Assembly: GCA_944472155.2 (NCBI GenBank) | Contig: OX235279.1 | Location: 61,477,564-61,541,563, forward strand | Origin: Trichobilharzia szidati | Taxonomy: Eukaryota; Platyhelminthes; Trematoda; Strigeidida; Schistosomatidae | Length of the DNA: 64,000 bases | Direction: 5' to 3' | Part shown: positions 13,501-22,300 of the stretch, piece by piece | How positions within the stretch are numbered: position 1 is the first letter of the stretch | Layout: every line of letters begins with the position of its first letter | Notes under the pieces: generated by a model | The model's input: the letters and a program-made list of their open reading frames with translations, nothing else | Databases searched by the model: none | Told to the model about the DNA's origin: nothing | Translations under genes and position numbers: made by a program

Positions 13501-14430
13501 AAATCTTCTGGCATTTTCCGCTGCATTCCCTTTGTAAGGATGCCTCGTATTGATATTTTCTTGCAGATACTTCCGTGCCTTTGCTATCTATCTATTCTAG
13601 GATTGAATGCCCTGTGTTGTTTCTTCATTTGTGATTCTGAACAATAAATGTTGTTTGCTTTTTACCGGTTAATAAGTTGAACTTCTTTTTATTTTAGCAT
13701 CCGTCTGTTTTGTATTTCCAAAGTTTAAATTCAGCTGAAACTATTAGTATTATTTTTATGATTGTTTCCGCTTGTTTTCAATATCAGCATTATTGCAGTC
13801 CTAGTAGTTGGTTTTCATCTCTAATCCCATTCTTTCTTCGTTCTCTTGGACATCTTTCCATAACTTTCTAATCTAATTACAGATATAAAAATAAGTGTTT
13901 TTTATCTTCGTGATTATACCATGACACTAATGCCTGTGACTAGGTAAACTCTACCGTTTACTTCTCATAATTATCATACGAACTGATTTAAAAAAATATT
14001 TATGGTTGTCTGCGCATGTCGCATATTCGCAACTGGTGCTTTTTAGTGTTGCAGCACGAAATTTGATTTCTTTACGAATTCATTATGTCAGAAATCTTCC
14101 CGCACATATCCATCCTAATCCATGCATTGTACTCCTGTTCTTAACCATACATTACATGTGAACTGACCTGAGATTAATACCTTTGAAAGGATTTCGTATG
14201 TAATTCTAGCTCATGTGTGATTTAGTGTAAATTAAAGTCTGAAATAAAATGTTATTCAGAAGTCTTGAAGTTTTCTAAATATTTCAACTTGTATTTGGTT
14301 ATCATTGAAATTGTGTGTACTGTTACAATAGTTTGTGGTTATGCATCTACTCCTTTTTAGGTTTGGATCAGTATTCCGCCACGTTGAAATCAGTAATTTT
14401 ACCACTGACACTCAAGCTACAGTTGAATAG
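4313..14430 (+). CDS. Unrecognised spliced gene, 3' part (four exons)
   Basis: Four exons join without phase conflict: 4313-4548 (ends phase 2), 6347-6609 (ends phase 1), 12247-12439 (ends phase 2), 14361-14430 (ends at TAG). Together they encode about 253 residues; the start codon lies further upstream and was not found. The product is polar and low in complexity, rich in Ser, Thr, Asn and Pro, with a basic patch (RKRD) followed by an acidic DIDDLLED stretch and two NPF/NPL motifs (TNPFAPSN, STNPLV). NPF motifs can bind EH domains, which is only a suggestion here. I see no signal peptide, membrane segment or known domain, and assign no function. TAF13 starts about 965 bases downstream on the same strand. 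The large introns carry an RTE and two SINEs. An alternative is that the last exon continues through a GTATGT donor at 14430 instead of stopping. Confidence 0.6.
4549..6346 (+). other. Intron of unrecognised gene
   Basis: Bounded by GTAAGT and ATTACAG. It is AT-rich and empty apart from a tRNA-like repeat fragment near 5590-5657. Confidence 0.55.
5590..5657 (+). repeat. tRNA-like repeat fragment
   Basis: Contains a good B-box-like segment, GGTTCGAATCCCGCC (5626-5640), followed by TCATCCA, and resembles the 3' half of a tRNA. A normal D-arm and acceptor pairing are missing, so it is not a working tRNA gene. It is probably a fragment of a tRNA-derived SINE unlike the two families elsewhere in the window. 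Confidence 0.35.
6347..6609 (+). CDS. Exon of unrecognised gene
   Basis: Acceptor ATTACAG at 6340-6346 and donor GTAAGT at 6610. Translation includes KTFVPTNPFAPSN, FPGHTSKPKQSTNPL and ENPLYSYVNNI, with no stop in the coding frame. It ends with one base (C) that pairs with GT of the next exon to give Arg. Confidence 0.65.
6610..7818 (+). other. Intron sequence, nothing identified
   Basis: First 1.2 kb of a 5.6-kb intron. AT-rich, with no repeat or open frame that I can support before the RTE insertion begins. Confidence 0.5.
7819..10800 (-). mobile_element. RTE-clade non-LTR retrotransposon, copy 2 (old)
   Basis: Reverse-oriented copy of the same family as 805-3940. It starts at the 3' tail (TTATTATTGTTCCC, 7819) and runs to a 5' end near 10800, judged by where similarity to copy 1 fades. 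Remnants include the 3' end motif GTTCCATTCGGAACTCAAGG, LIYGSEA near 8420 and endonuclease linker sequence near 9855-10232. It has many more stops, substitutions and indels than copy 1, so it is older. A SINE sits inside it at 7881-8070. I could not find a clean target duplication. It lies in the second visible intron of the 4313-14430 gene, in reverse orientation to the gene. Confidence 0.8.
7881..8070 (-). mobile_element. tRNA-derived SINE, family 2, nested in RTE copy 2
   Basis: A block of about 190 bp interrupts RTE copy 2 exactly between sequence matching copy 1 (ACATCTCTACTTTG) and its continuation (CTGCGGTCCTCTT). It is closely similar to 46258-46450. On the minus strand it starts with a tRNA-like head containing GGTTCGAATCTCAG-type B-box sequence and a CTCAGTGGCAACGTC A-box-like segment. 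It ends near CTAATATGATC, without a long poly(A). Confidence 0.75.
10801..12246 (+). other. Intron sequence, nothing identified
   Basis: The remainder of the intron between the exons at 6347-6609 and 12247-12439. No repeat family or exon could be recognised. It ends in a TTTGTGTTTAG acceptor. Confidence 0.5.
12247..12439 (+). CDS. Exon of unrecognised gene
   Basis: Flanked by GTGTTTAG and GTATGT. It encodes a Ser/Gly/Asn-rich segment (EKKFVSSGIDNTVAQEVG, NMSGAGFSSGNRTD, SSRTDWAAK) with no stop in frame. The two leftover bases (AA) join G of the next exon to give Lys. Confidence 0.65.
12741..12938 (+). mobile_element. tRNA-derived SINE, family 1, copy 1
   Basis: The head carries an A-box-like GTGGCACAGTGGTTAGGACT and a B-box-like GGGGATCGAGCCCC. 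Its ends, GTGCGTCGG and CCGGCGCAC, can pair like an acceptor stem. A tRNA-unrelated body (CCGATATCTATGGTCGGCC and onward) follows, then an A-rich (AAAATA)n tail. It is very similar to 47995-48184 and 59483-59669, all on the + strand. Pol III transcription is implied by the boxes. It resembles the kind of element known as Sm-alpha in schistosomes, but no hammerhead core (CTGATGA...GAAA) is present, so I do not equate them. Confidence 0.85.
12939..14360 (+). other. Intron sequence, nothing identified
   Basis: AT-rich intron 3' part ending in TCCTTTTTAG. No repeat or open frame that I can support. Confidence 0.5.
14361..14430 (+). CDS. Probable last exon of unrecognised gene
   Basis: Encodes FGSVFRHVEISNFTTDTQ and a short acidic end, then TAG at 14428-14430. 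A GTATGT follows the stop within one base, so an alternative spliced continuation cannot be excluded. Phase with the preceding exon is correct. Confidence 0.5.
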
Positions 14431-15395
14431 TATGTACTGCCCAAATAATTTTGTCTTTTTTGCCGATTCGTAGTAAATTAGGGGATGCGCAATTTCTGTT
14501 AGATAAGCAGCACGACCTGCCGTTTGTTGTGCTTTATAATAATTATTAAAACTGAATAGTAAGTTTCAGGAAATTTTTTGTTATTCACCGCCAAACGAGA
14601 CAAATTGCATAGTAATCTCTGAAGTGATGCAAACTGCATGACTTATTGGTAAAATCCATTTAATTCACTTGTGTTTATTGGAAACAACAGGAGAGTTGTA
14701 GGCTTAGTAGGCAAATTGCAATTGTTTTTGTTTTCTCCGAGATTTGACATTCGATCAACTATGTCTTATAATCGAGTTCGGCAACATCTTCAGAGCTAAA
14801 AATTTTTAAGCACTCCAGCAATATCAGTTGAATAGTAAATTGAAGTGATCTTATCCACCAGCTAATTCTAACTACCCGCTATCCTATTTTCATTTTGATA
14901 TGTCATTACGTGACCTGCTTGATACTTTGCCTAGCTGTTTCTAAGTATATTTGCGAATACTTGGAAACTTTGCAATTTTGTTTGCGAACTTTTGTTCACT
15001 GGAGTAAAGTAAGGAACTAGAACGACAACTACTGTAATAAATTAAAGCAGCTACCCAGGGCCAATTTCTTCTATGAAGTTTCAAGGGAAATTTGGACACC
15101 AAATACCTTCAAAACAGAAAGATTCATAGATCTTGAGACTACTAAACACCAAAGAAAACAAGCTCTAAAACCAACTCATTACATAACAATGTCTTTGCTG
15201 CACTGGAGTATATTGCGAATATTCCCGTAATAATTTTGATCTCTTTATTAACGCAATTTTGGTTAGACGAAGTTTCACGAATATCATTTTACGCATTTAA
15301 ACGCAGTTAGTAACAACTAATGTAATAATACTGTACTCAATTTGTTGCATATTGATGTTATCTAATTTCATGTCTTTTGCTTGTTTTGCAGGTAA
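14431..15395 (+). other. Region between the unrecognised gene and TAF13
   Basis: Contains the presumed 3' UTR of the upstream gene and the upstream region of TAF13. The last part is a pyrimidine-rich TTGCTTGTTTTGCAG acceptor that ends at 15391, five bases before the TAF13 start codon. No other feature was found. Confidence 0.5.
15377..15391 (+). promoter_or_regulatory. 3' splice acceptor just upstream of the TAF13 ATG
   Basis: TTGCTTGTTTTGCAG is a strong acceptor and leaves only GTAA before ATG. It serves either an intron in the 5' UTR or spliced-leader trans-splicing, which schistosomes use on a subset of mRNAs. Confidence 0.55.
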
Positions 15396-15422
15396 ATGGG
15401 TGATCTAGAGTTCACTGCAAGT
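15396..15422 (+). CDS. TAF13: TAF13 coding exon 1
   Basis: Encodes MGDLEFTAS. The donor is CAAGT/GTTAGT. It is the least certain exon because it is short and two donors are possible, but the length and acidic nature of the resulting N-terminus fit the family. Confidence 0.6.
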
Positions 15423-17485
15423 GTTAGTTACTGAATTCAATTACCGTTTATCTCATCGTTGTGTAGAATAAGTTTTTTTTTGTTTCGAAGCTTTATTTAT
15501 ATGTATACAATCTGGTTGTTTATTCTTTTATGTACTATATGTGATATTGTAACATTTCAAATACTAACTCATGTTACTCGATGATTTAAAACTTTGACTG
15601 CCAACTACAGAGTCACCGAAACTATTACAAGGTGGTTTGCTGTATTAACCAGTTATGGGCTCAACACTATACATTGGCGCCTTTGCCTAAAACAGCTTTG
15701 ACGTTCTGAATGCCTTGGAATTGCTGCTTACACCTGCAAGACTTTAGAAAAAATATATTTAAGTCATTACGGTAACAAGTAGTCAGTTGATTTATTTAGA
15801 GTGTGTTTAGAAATATCACTCAGCAGTGTTCGACAAAGGTTGGAAACTTGATACTTAACATCAGTTTAGTTCTTACGATGACTTTTTAATGTACTCAATA
15901 ATCACTAAATAAATAATAATTACGTAATTATGGTGAGGTGTATTTAATAGGAATTTGAACACCTCTGAACAGGACAGTCGCCATAAGTTTTTCAGACGTA
16001 ACATCAAAATGACTTTTCTAAGTCTTCAATTCGTTGGAACTAAAATGTACTCTGTTTTTAGCTTCTAGAAGATGAAGAAGAACAAGATGCAACGTACGAC
16101 CGTGGAAAAAAACGAATGTTCACTCGTGAAAGTAAAAAGAATACAATTTAGTTAATGCTTACTTTTTCAAAAAATTTCCCAACAGTACGTTCAATGCTGT
16201 ACGCTTTTGGTGACGATGAGAACCCACTACCTGAAACTGTGTCTTTAGTCGAAGATATTGCAGTTCGACATATTCTAGAAATGGTAAGGTTTTAGCTACT
16301 AAAAAACCATTAAAATTTCAGTGCTTATTTTTGTTTCTGCGACTAGTATGAATAACCGTGTTCACTGCACATGTAGAGTGTTATTCTCTGCTGCTAAGAC
16401 TTTCAACACTAAATAATCAACCATAAAATATTCTTGATTTCCATCTGTCGTCTGGGTCATATTATAAAGGAAGCATGTTCGGGAAGAAGAGAAGGAAATA
16501 CGCATTCACTGTCCTTCAAACTAAATATGGATTAGAAGACGGTTAGAAAAGCGAATCGGAGTAATTATGATAAATATATTTTACGGTTGATGTTATTCAG
16601 ACCACAATGTGTTTGGTTTACTAGATATCCAGCAGGGAAAATCAGAGGTAACACGACAGCATGGCTGCTCGACCATATACCTTCAGTATAAGCTGTGAAG
16701 GTTGTGTGATTATGAACCTGTAGTCTGCCAATTCTTTCGGATTACTTCCCACCACGTAAGTGTCAATATTCGTTTCCTGGGAAAAGTTATTTGGTAACAG
16801 GTTTGCATGAGCAAAGTTAGACATTCAGGCCAGGTGGATATTGAATGATAACAACAAATTATAACTTGGTTAATACCTGTCTTTCCTATGTCGTGATATT
16901 CATATACTACCCACTCAAGTTTAAACATAGTTGGTGAAGTTTTAAATGCTCCCATTATCTCGATACTTCAACACATGGCAGTCCCTGAACTCTATCTGAG
17001 GAAACTGTGTGTACATGACACACTCACTGATGCTATAGCTTTGTTTGTTTTCGAACACATCCATACCATATTTGACAATATCAAGTAAGACGAGTTTACA
17101 AATTCACATAGTGAAATTGATTCATTTTAATTCCCCTTTCCCAAATGAAAGTTGGTAAAATTAAGTTAATGGTCTCCCGTTTTTGTTTTGGAATTCAAGG
17201 TTCTATTTACTTATCAGGATTCAACGAACTCCTTTACCCAATGTCTAATAACAACACATCGTTCTAGACTTCATCAAAGTATTTATAATTTTTTTTTGTT
17301 AACTGTAGACCAAAAAGGCTTTGAAAGTTGGTCGACCGGGGAAAATCTCAGTCGAAGATGTCACATACCTTGTCCGACGCGATTCGAAAAAGTTCTCTCG
17401 CGTCAAGGAGTTGCTGCTTATCAGTGAAGAACTGCGACGTGCCCGTAAAGCATTTGAAGAAGATGAATTTGATGTGCTCAAGTGA
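15396..17485 (+). CDS. TAF13: Transcription initiation factor TFIID subunit 13 (TAF13)
   Basis: Four coding exons (15396-15422, 16062-16131, 16186-16283, 17309-17485) give about 123 residues; human TAF13 has 124. TAF13 is a histone-fold subunit of TFIID that pairs with TAF11 and acts in RNA polymerase II initiation in the nucleus. Visible family marks are GKKRMFTRE leading into MLYAFGDDENPLPETVSLVE (helix 1 and loop), AVRHILEM, the GRPGKISVEDVTYLVRRDSK block (loop and helix 3), and the C-terminal LLISEELRRARKAFEED. The N-terminus is short and acidic (LLEDEEEQD), as in the family. The start is the first ATG after the acceptor at 15391. The first donor is uncertain: GTTAGT at 15423 (phase 0, residues MGDLEFTAS then LLEDEEE) or GTGTTA at 15421 with an acceptor after 16068. 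The gene converges on PNISR, 1.45 kb apart. Confidence 0.95.
16062..16131 (+). CDS. TAF13: TAF13 coding exon 2
   Basis: Follows CTGTTTTTAG. Encodes LLEDEEEQDATYDRGKKRMF and TRE, ending in phase 1 before GTAAAA. KKRMFTRE begins the conserved histone-fold region. Confidence 0.9.
16132..16185 (+). other. TAF13: 54-bp TAF13 intron
   Basis: GTAAAAAG to CCCAACAG, only 54 bases, between two well-conserved coding segments in matching phase. All other introns mapped in this window are at least 400 bases. Confidence 0.9.
16186..16283 (+). CDS. TAF13: TAF13 coding exon 3
   Basis: Encodes the first histone-fold helices (RSMLYAFGDDENPLPETVSL and VEDIAVRHILEM). Ends in phase 0 at GTAAGG. Confidence 0.95.
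16284..17308 (+). other. TAF13: TAF13 intron 3
   Basis: 1.0-kb intron (GTAAGG to AACTGTAG). No repeat or other gene recognised. Confidence 0.6.
17309..17485 (+). CDS. TAF13: TAF13 coding exon 4
   Basis: Encodes TKKALKVGRPGKISVEDVTY, LVRRDSKKFSRVKELLLISE and ELRRARKAFEEDEFDVLK, then TGA. This is the most conserved part of the protein and decides the identification. Confidence 0.97.
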   Translation, partial: TKKALKVGRPGKISVEDVTYLVRRDSKKFSRVKELLLISEELRRARKAFEEDEFDVLK

Positions 17486-18940
17486 TATTTTTGTCTTTGT
17501 AACGAGCTTGCATAAACTATTATAAAAACCTGTTCTGCATTGTGTATTATGTGAATATCAGATATATAGTATTTTTAACACTACCTGCAACTTATATTTC
17601 GACCGTCCACGTAGGCCTTTCCATCTACGGATACAAAGTACTCTCCTGCCTAGTTTCACCGTAATTGCCTCTCAGTATTCAGCGCATACTCTATTTAGAA
17701 ACCATCAGTAGAGACGCAATTTGTGATGAATGTTTATTCGAGATGCTCTCTCCCTTTACCTCAACTTCCTTAAACACATAAGTCTTTACCAGTGAATCAC
17801 TTAATTAGTAGCAGCTACATTTGCAAGCAGATGCACAGTTGTGAACAGAAGTAGAATTCACAAAAAAAATCGTTCCTCCTATTTAGTTTAGGATTATATG
17901 ACCGATAATTTTAAATTAATTAGTAGAGAAAATCATTTGATAGGTACGGTTGAAGTTGGATTGTGACGTTCGTATACAAGACACCAACATGATAAATCAT
18001 TTGCTCATTCAACTGTTTATTTCGGTATTGAAAACTATTAAATTCGATTTAGATGAGGTATTGGAGCTCCTCAATCAATAAGAAGTTAAACTTGAAAGGT
18101 AATTGTATATTATCTTTAAATGAAAAAAATGAATTTTCTGTACAAATGAATGAACTGAAACGAAAAGTGATATTATATTAGTATTTTGATGGTTACGTGA
18201 ACGAGGAGATGGGCATACCTGAAAGTAAAGATAAAGGAATAGGTAAAACTTTCGAAAAGACATAAAGGACAACTTACGAACTTAAAATGATATGATATGG
18301 GTATATTTCTATTTCATTACTGAATTCTAGATAGCAACAATGAGAAGTTTGAATGTAAGGGGGAGATTAGGCCGCGTACGGGCACTGCTCTTCTTGACAG
18401 ACTATAGTGAGATGAATTTCCAGTAGTAATAGGATATGTAAAATAAAAAAGTCGAAAGGAAAAACAGTTCCAAATGGTATAGAATGAAGGAAAACAAGTC
18501 ATGGCGGGATAACAGAGGAAGTATCACATGTTACATTCGTTCCATGTACCATGCTTCAAGACTGCATAAATTGACAATGTAGTGAAAAGTGACGGTATAC
18601 CGAATGAAGCATTTGATGATGAAAATACTGTACTAAAAAACCATGCTATGCACCGGATCTATCTACATCTCCAATATCAGCATATATATACTATTCCTAA
18701 TTCCTCTTCCCAACATAAGTGTACATCTCAAAACACAACAAATTTTATAAAGTAACAAGAACGGATAATAACAGTAATTCATCTTTTTGGTGTAATATTG
18801 TGAATTAGTAAAAACTACAAGTGATGTATAATGCACAAAATGCTCATAAAAATGACTCACTTACCGCATGATGAAATTACCTATCTGAAACCTCACCTAT
18901 GAACATTTTTTTATCGAACAACAAAGCGGTTTCGAAAAAT
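17486..18940. other. Convergent 3' region between TAF13 and PNISR
   Basis: Should hold the 3' UTRs and polyadenylation sites of both genes. I see no repeat family or coding exon. Confidence 0.5.
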
Positions 18941-19326
18941 CTAATGATGGCTTCTGTGATGAGAATGTTTCGAATGATGTGATTTCTTAGGTGACTTTTG
19001 TGACCGAACATAGTCACTTCGACTACACGAATGTCGACTAGATCCATGTGAAGATGTTCTACTGCTTGAATGGTTGGAGTTTGAGCAAGATTTGGCAGAA
19101 GGTATTGACGAATCATTAGACTCACTCCTACGAGTACGATGAGAATGTCGTGAAGACGTTTTTCTTTTACGCGAACGTTCAGGGTGAGATCGCGAAGCTG
19201 TGACACTATCATTCCTATCCTTTTCATGACGTTTCGGAGATTTTTGATGTGAATTAGGTGAATGAACATGTTTTTTCTGTCGTTTTTCACATCCAACTTT
19301 CGAACTCCCCATTACAGTTTTATCAT
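18941..19326 (-). CDS. PNISR: PNISR exon 8, RS/SH-rich C-terminus
   Basis: Starts after TATATTCCAG and encodes 128 residues dominated by Ser, Arg, His and Lys, for example KRHEKDRNDSVTASRSHPER and SHHSKHSHHRSHH at the end, then TAG. This is the low-complexity RS domain expected at the C-terminus; in splicing factors such domains are phosphorylated and mediate protein contacts. Confidence 0.85.
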
Positions 19327-22300
19327 CTGGAATATAAAACAAATTACGAAGAATTCCAAAAGACCGGAAATCAGATGCATACTTTTTCTGTAATTTATTC
19401 TCACTTTCTTCATTTTTTTAGTTTCAAATCAGAGTCATCCGACAAAATCAAAGTAATTGTTTTATTAAAAGGTAGCCTAAATATCTGAGTTTGCTGCGCT
19501 CATCCTTTTAAGCCCAATGGACAACTCTTCCTGTTGTCAAAAATTACTCCTAAATCAAGTTCTCGTGCATATTGTATTCGTGTAAAATTTATGACTACAA
19601 ACGGTTAAGTATATGAAAATTAAAGGTTAAAATCCTGTGACAAACCTTCAATGATACCTGGCACTGTCTTGAACCTTGAATATCCTAAATGATTGTAATA
19701 TATCAATTTCATTCGTGAAAAGCTGTAAATATACCAACAAATTCATGGTGTTGTTCGATGAATCCACACTATTTACAAATATCCCTGCGGGGCAAAATAT
19801 AGTTGTGTAAACATCCCGACCGACTTCTTTCACTGAAGGGGAATTGAAATACCTACTTTTGTGCTGTTCAATGTGCTATCTCAGACTGATAAAATCCATT
19901 AGATCCCAGATAGACAACTACAAGCAGTAATGGACAACGTCCCAAAGAGCGATATCAGAATCCTGATAGGTGATATGAATGCGAAACTGGGAGGAGACAA
20001 TATAGGAAGAGAACTCACCATGGGTCGTGAGGCCCTCGGTGAAATGAACGACAATGGTGAACTCTTTTCAGACTTCTGCGCCTTCAGCGATTTGGTGGCA
20101 GTGTGTTCAAACACAAGGAGACATGGATTTCACCAGATGGACACACCAAAAACGAGATGGACTTCATTTCAATCTCAAGGAAGTGGAGATGGAGCCTACT
20201 AGACCGCTATCTAGTACAAGGGACTTTCAAGGTGAAGCTAAAAACCTCGAGGACAGCTGGGGATAGGCCACAGTGCAAGTTCAACACTCAAAAACTGAAG
20301 GACACTTTCACCTCAACTGTCAGAGCAAAGCAGGAAACACTACGTGGCATCACTAAGGAATCATGCGTGGAAGACCTTTGCAACTCTTTGAAGGTGATTT
20401 CCAACGAAACATGTTCGACGGTTTTAGGAAGAAAGAAGAGGAATAGCAATCAAACCTCTACCTCAACTTTATAGACTTTGAGAAGGCCTTCGACAGCGCT
20501 GACCGCGAAGTAATTTGGAAACTACTCGAGTACTACGGCGTACCCCAAATATTCATCAACCTTATTCAACAGCTGTACGACAACGGCACATGTCAATTGA
20601 TCCACAACGGAAAACTCAGCGAGGCTTTTGGAGTAAACACAGGAGTCAGACAAGGGTGTTTATTATCACCAATGATATTCCTAATTGTGGTGGACTGGAT
20701 TATGCATCAGACAGTGGGAAACGAGAAGACAGGGATATCCTGGACCGACGTGAAGAACCTAGGAGACCTGGATTTCGCGCGTGGATGATTTATGTTTGAT
20801 GTCACACAAAATCGAAGACTTACAAGCGAAATCCGACAAACTGGTCGAAGAAGCAGCAAAGACAGGACTCCAGGTGAACATAGACAAGACGGAGGTTATC
20901 AAAATAACCAACCAACAACAGCAGCAACATCCAGCGCCAATCACCATCAAAGGGAAGAATATGAAAGAGGTTACTTCATTCACTTATCTAGGGAGCATTG
21001 TCTCGACTACAGGAGGAACGGACGAGGATGTCATATCGAGAATCGGGAAGGCGAGAAACACATTCATCAAATTAAAACCAATCTGGAAATCTCCGTCACT
21101 CAGCATCAACAACAAAATTCGGATTTTCAATACAAACGTCAAGTCAGTTTTGCTATACGGATCAGAAACTTGGCGGTTCACAAAGAATATTTCCAACAGC
21201 CTGTTGCAGACCTTTATCAACAACTGTCTTCGTTCTATACTGAAGATCAGATGGCCGGAAAGAATCACCAACAAGAAACTATGGGAACAAATAAAACAAG
21301 AACCAATCGTCCAACAAATATGCAGGAGAAAGTGGAGATGGAATGGACACTCGTTGGGGAGGCCGTTGGGTGACATCGCGCGTCAGGCCATCGCTCGAGT
21401 GGAACCCGAAAGGGAAGTGGTGAGTTGGGCGTTCAAGAGTGGCATGGAGGAGATCGTGTGAAGAGGAGTTGAAACAGTATGGACTAACATGGATGCAGGT
21501 GAAAAGTACAGCAGAAGACAGAAGCAAGTGAAGACGTGCAGTTGAAACCGTATGTTCCACTAGGAACCCAAGGGAATAATAATTAGATCCCATCCTATCG
21601 TATACCTTGGACAGACATGCGACCGATGAATTTAAATTTTACAAAGGGTATGCTGACGACATGCATTATAAGTATTCACATGAAACATACCTCCTGCTTA
21701 CTTGACCTAAATAATACTGACTGACTGAGTTTAACCACAGAAATCAATACAGAAGTAAAGCAGTTAAAGTTGTCACATCTCATGTGGCAGCCTATTTACC
21801 AAGACACGTGAATTCACTAAAAATTAAAAAATATCGCTTTCTGGATCTTCCTAAGGCTCGGACTCAAAGAGTGATGAAGAATCTGAAAGAATTAAATACG
21901 TAATAAATGCTGCTCTCAAGCCAATTTATCAGCTGTCAAGTTAGTCGCAATCCACATAATAAATCGTTTACCAAGGTTGATTAGTCCCCCATTTATTTTA
22001 CTTACTTTGTCCCAAAACACATACATGGGACCAATAGAAAGGATTTGGGCCCATGAAATTAACATGTTACAATCTTTCAGTAAAGTTTAGGAGAGTGCCA
22101 GATTGTTAGGCTTCGCTGTAGCCATTACCATTTAGCAACTAAAACCGAATTTATGCAGTCAGAAGGGGACTGTTGCTATTCTCGCCTCACCATGTTATAC
22201 ACACTGTAATTATATCTGGTTTCGTCAACATCGCTCAATACCCTTAAGTTCTCTTTACTTATAATCTCGATTATTTTTCGTCTACTGTTCAACTAAATTA

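Noticed and set aside
18877..19296. 139-codon frame in another phase over the PNISR RS exon
   Set aside because: It overlaps the RS-rich exon whose frame is fixed by the exon 7 junction. The alternative is a byproduct of repetitive Ser/Arg/His codons.
20984..21593. Minus strand frames of 104-130 codons across RTE copy 3
   Set aside because: They are antisense to the open C-terminal part of the RTE ORF on the + strand.
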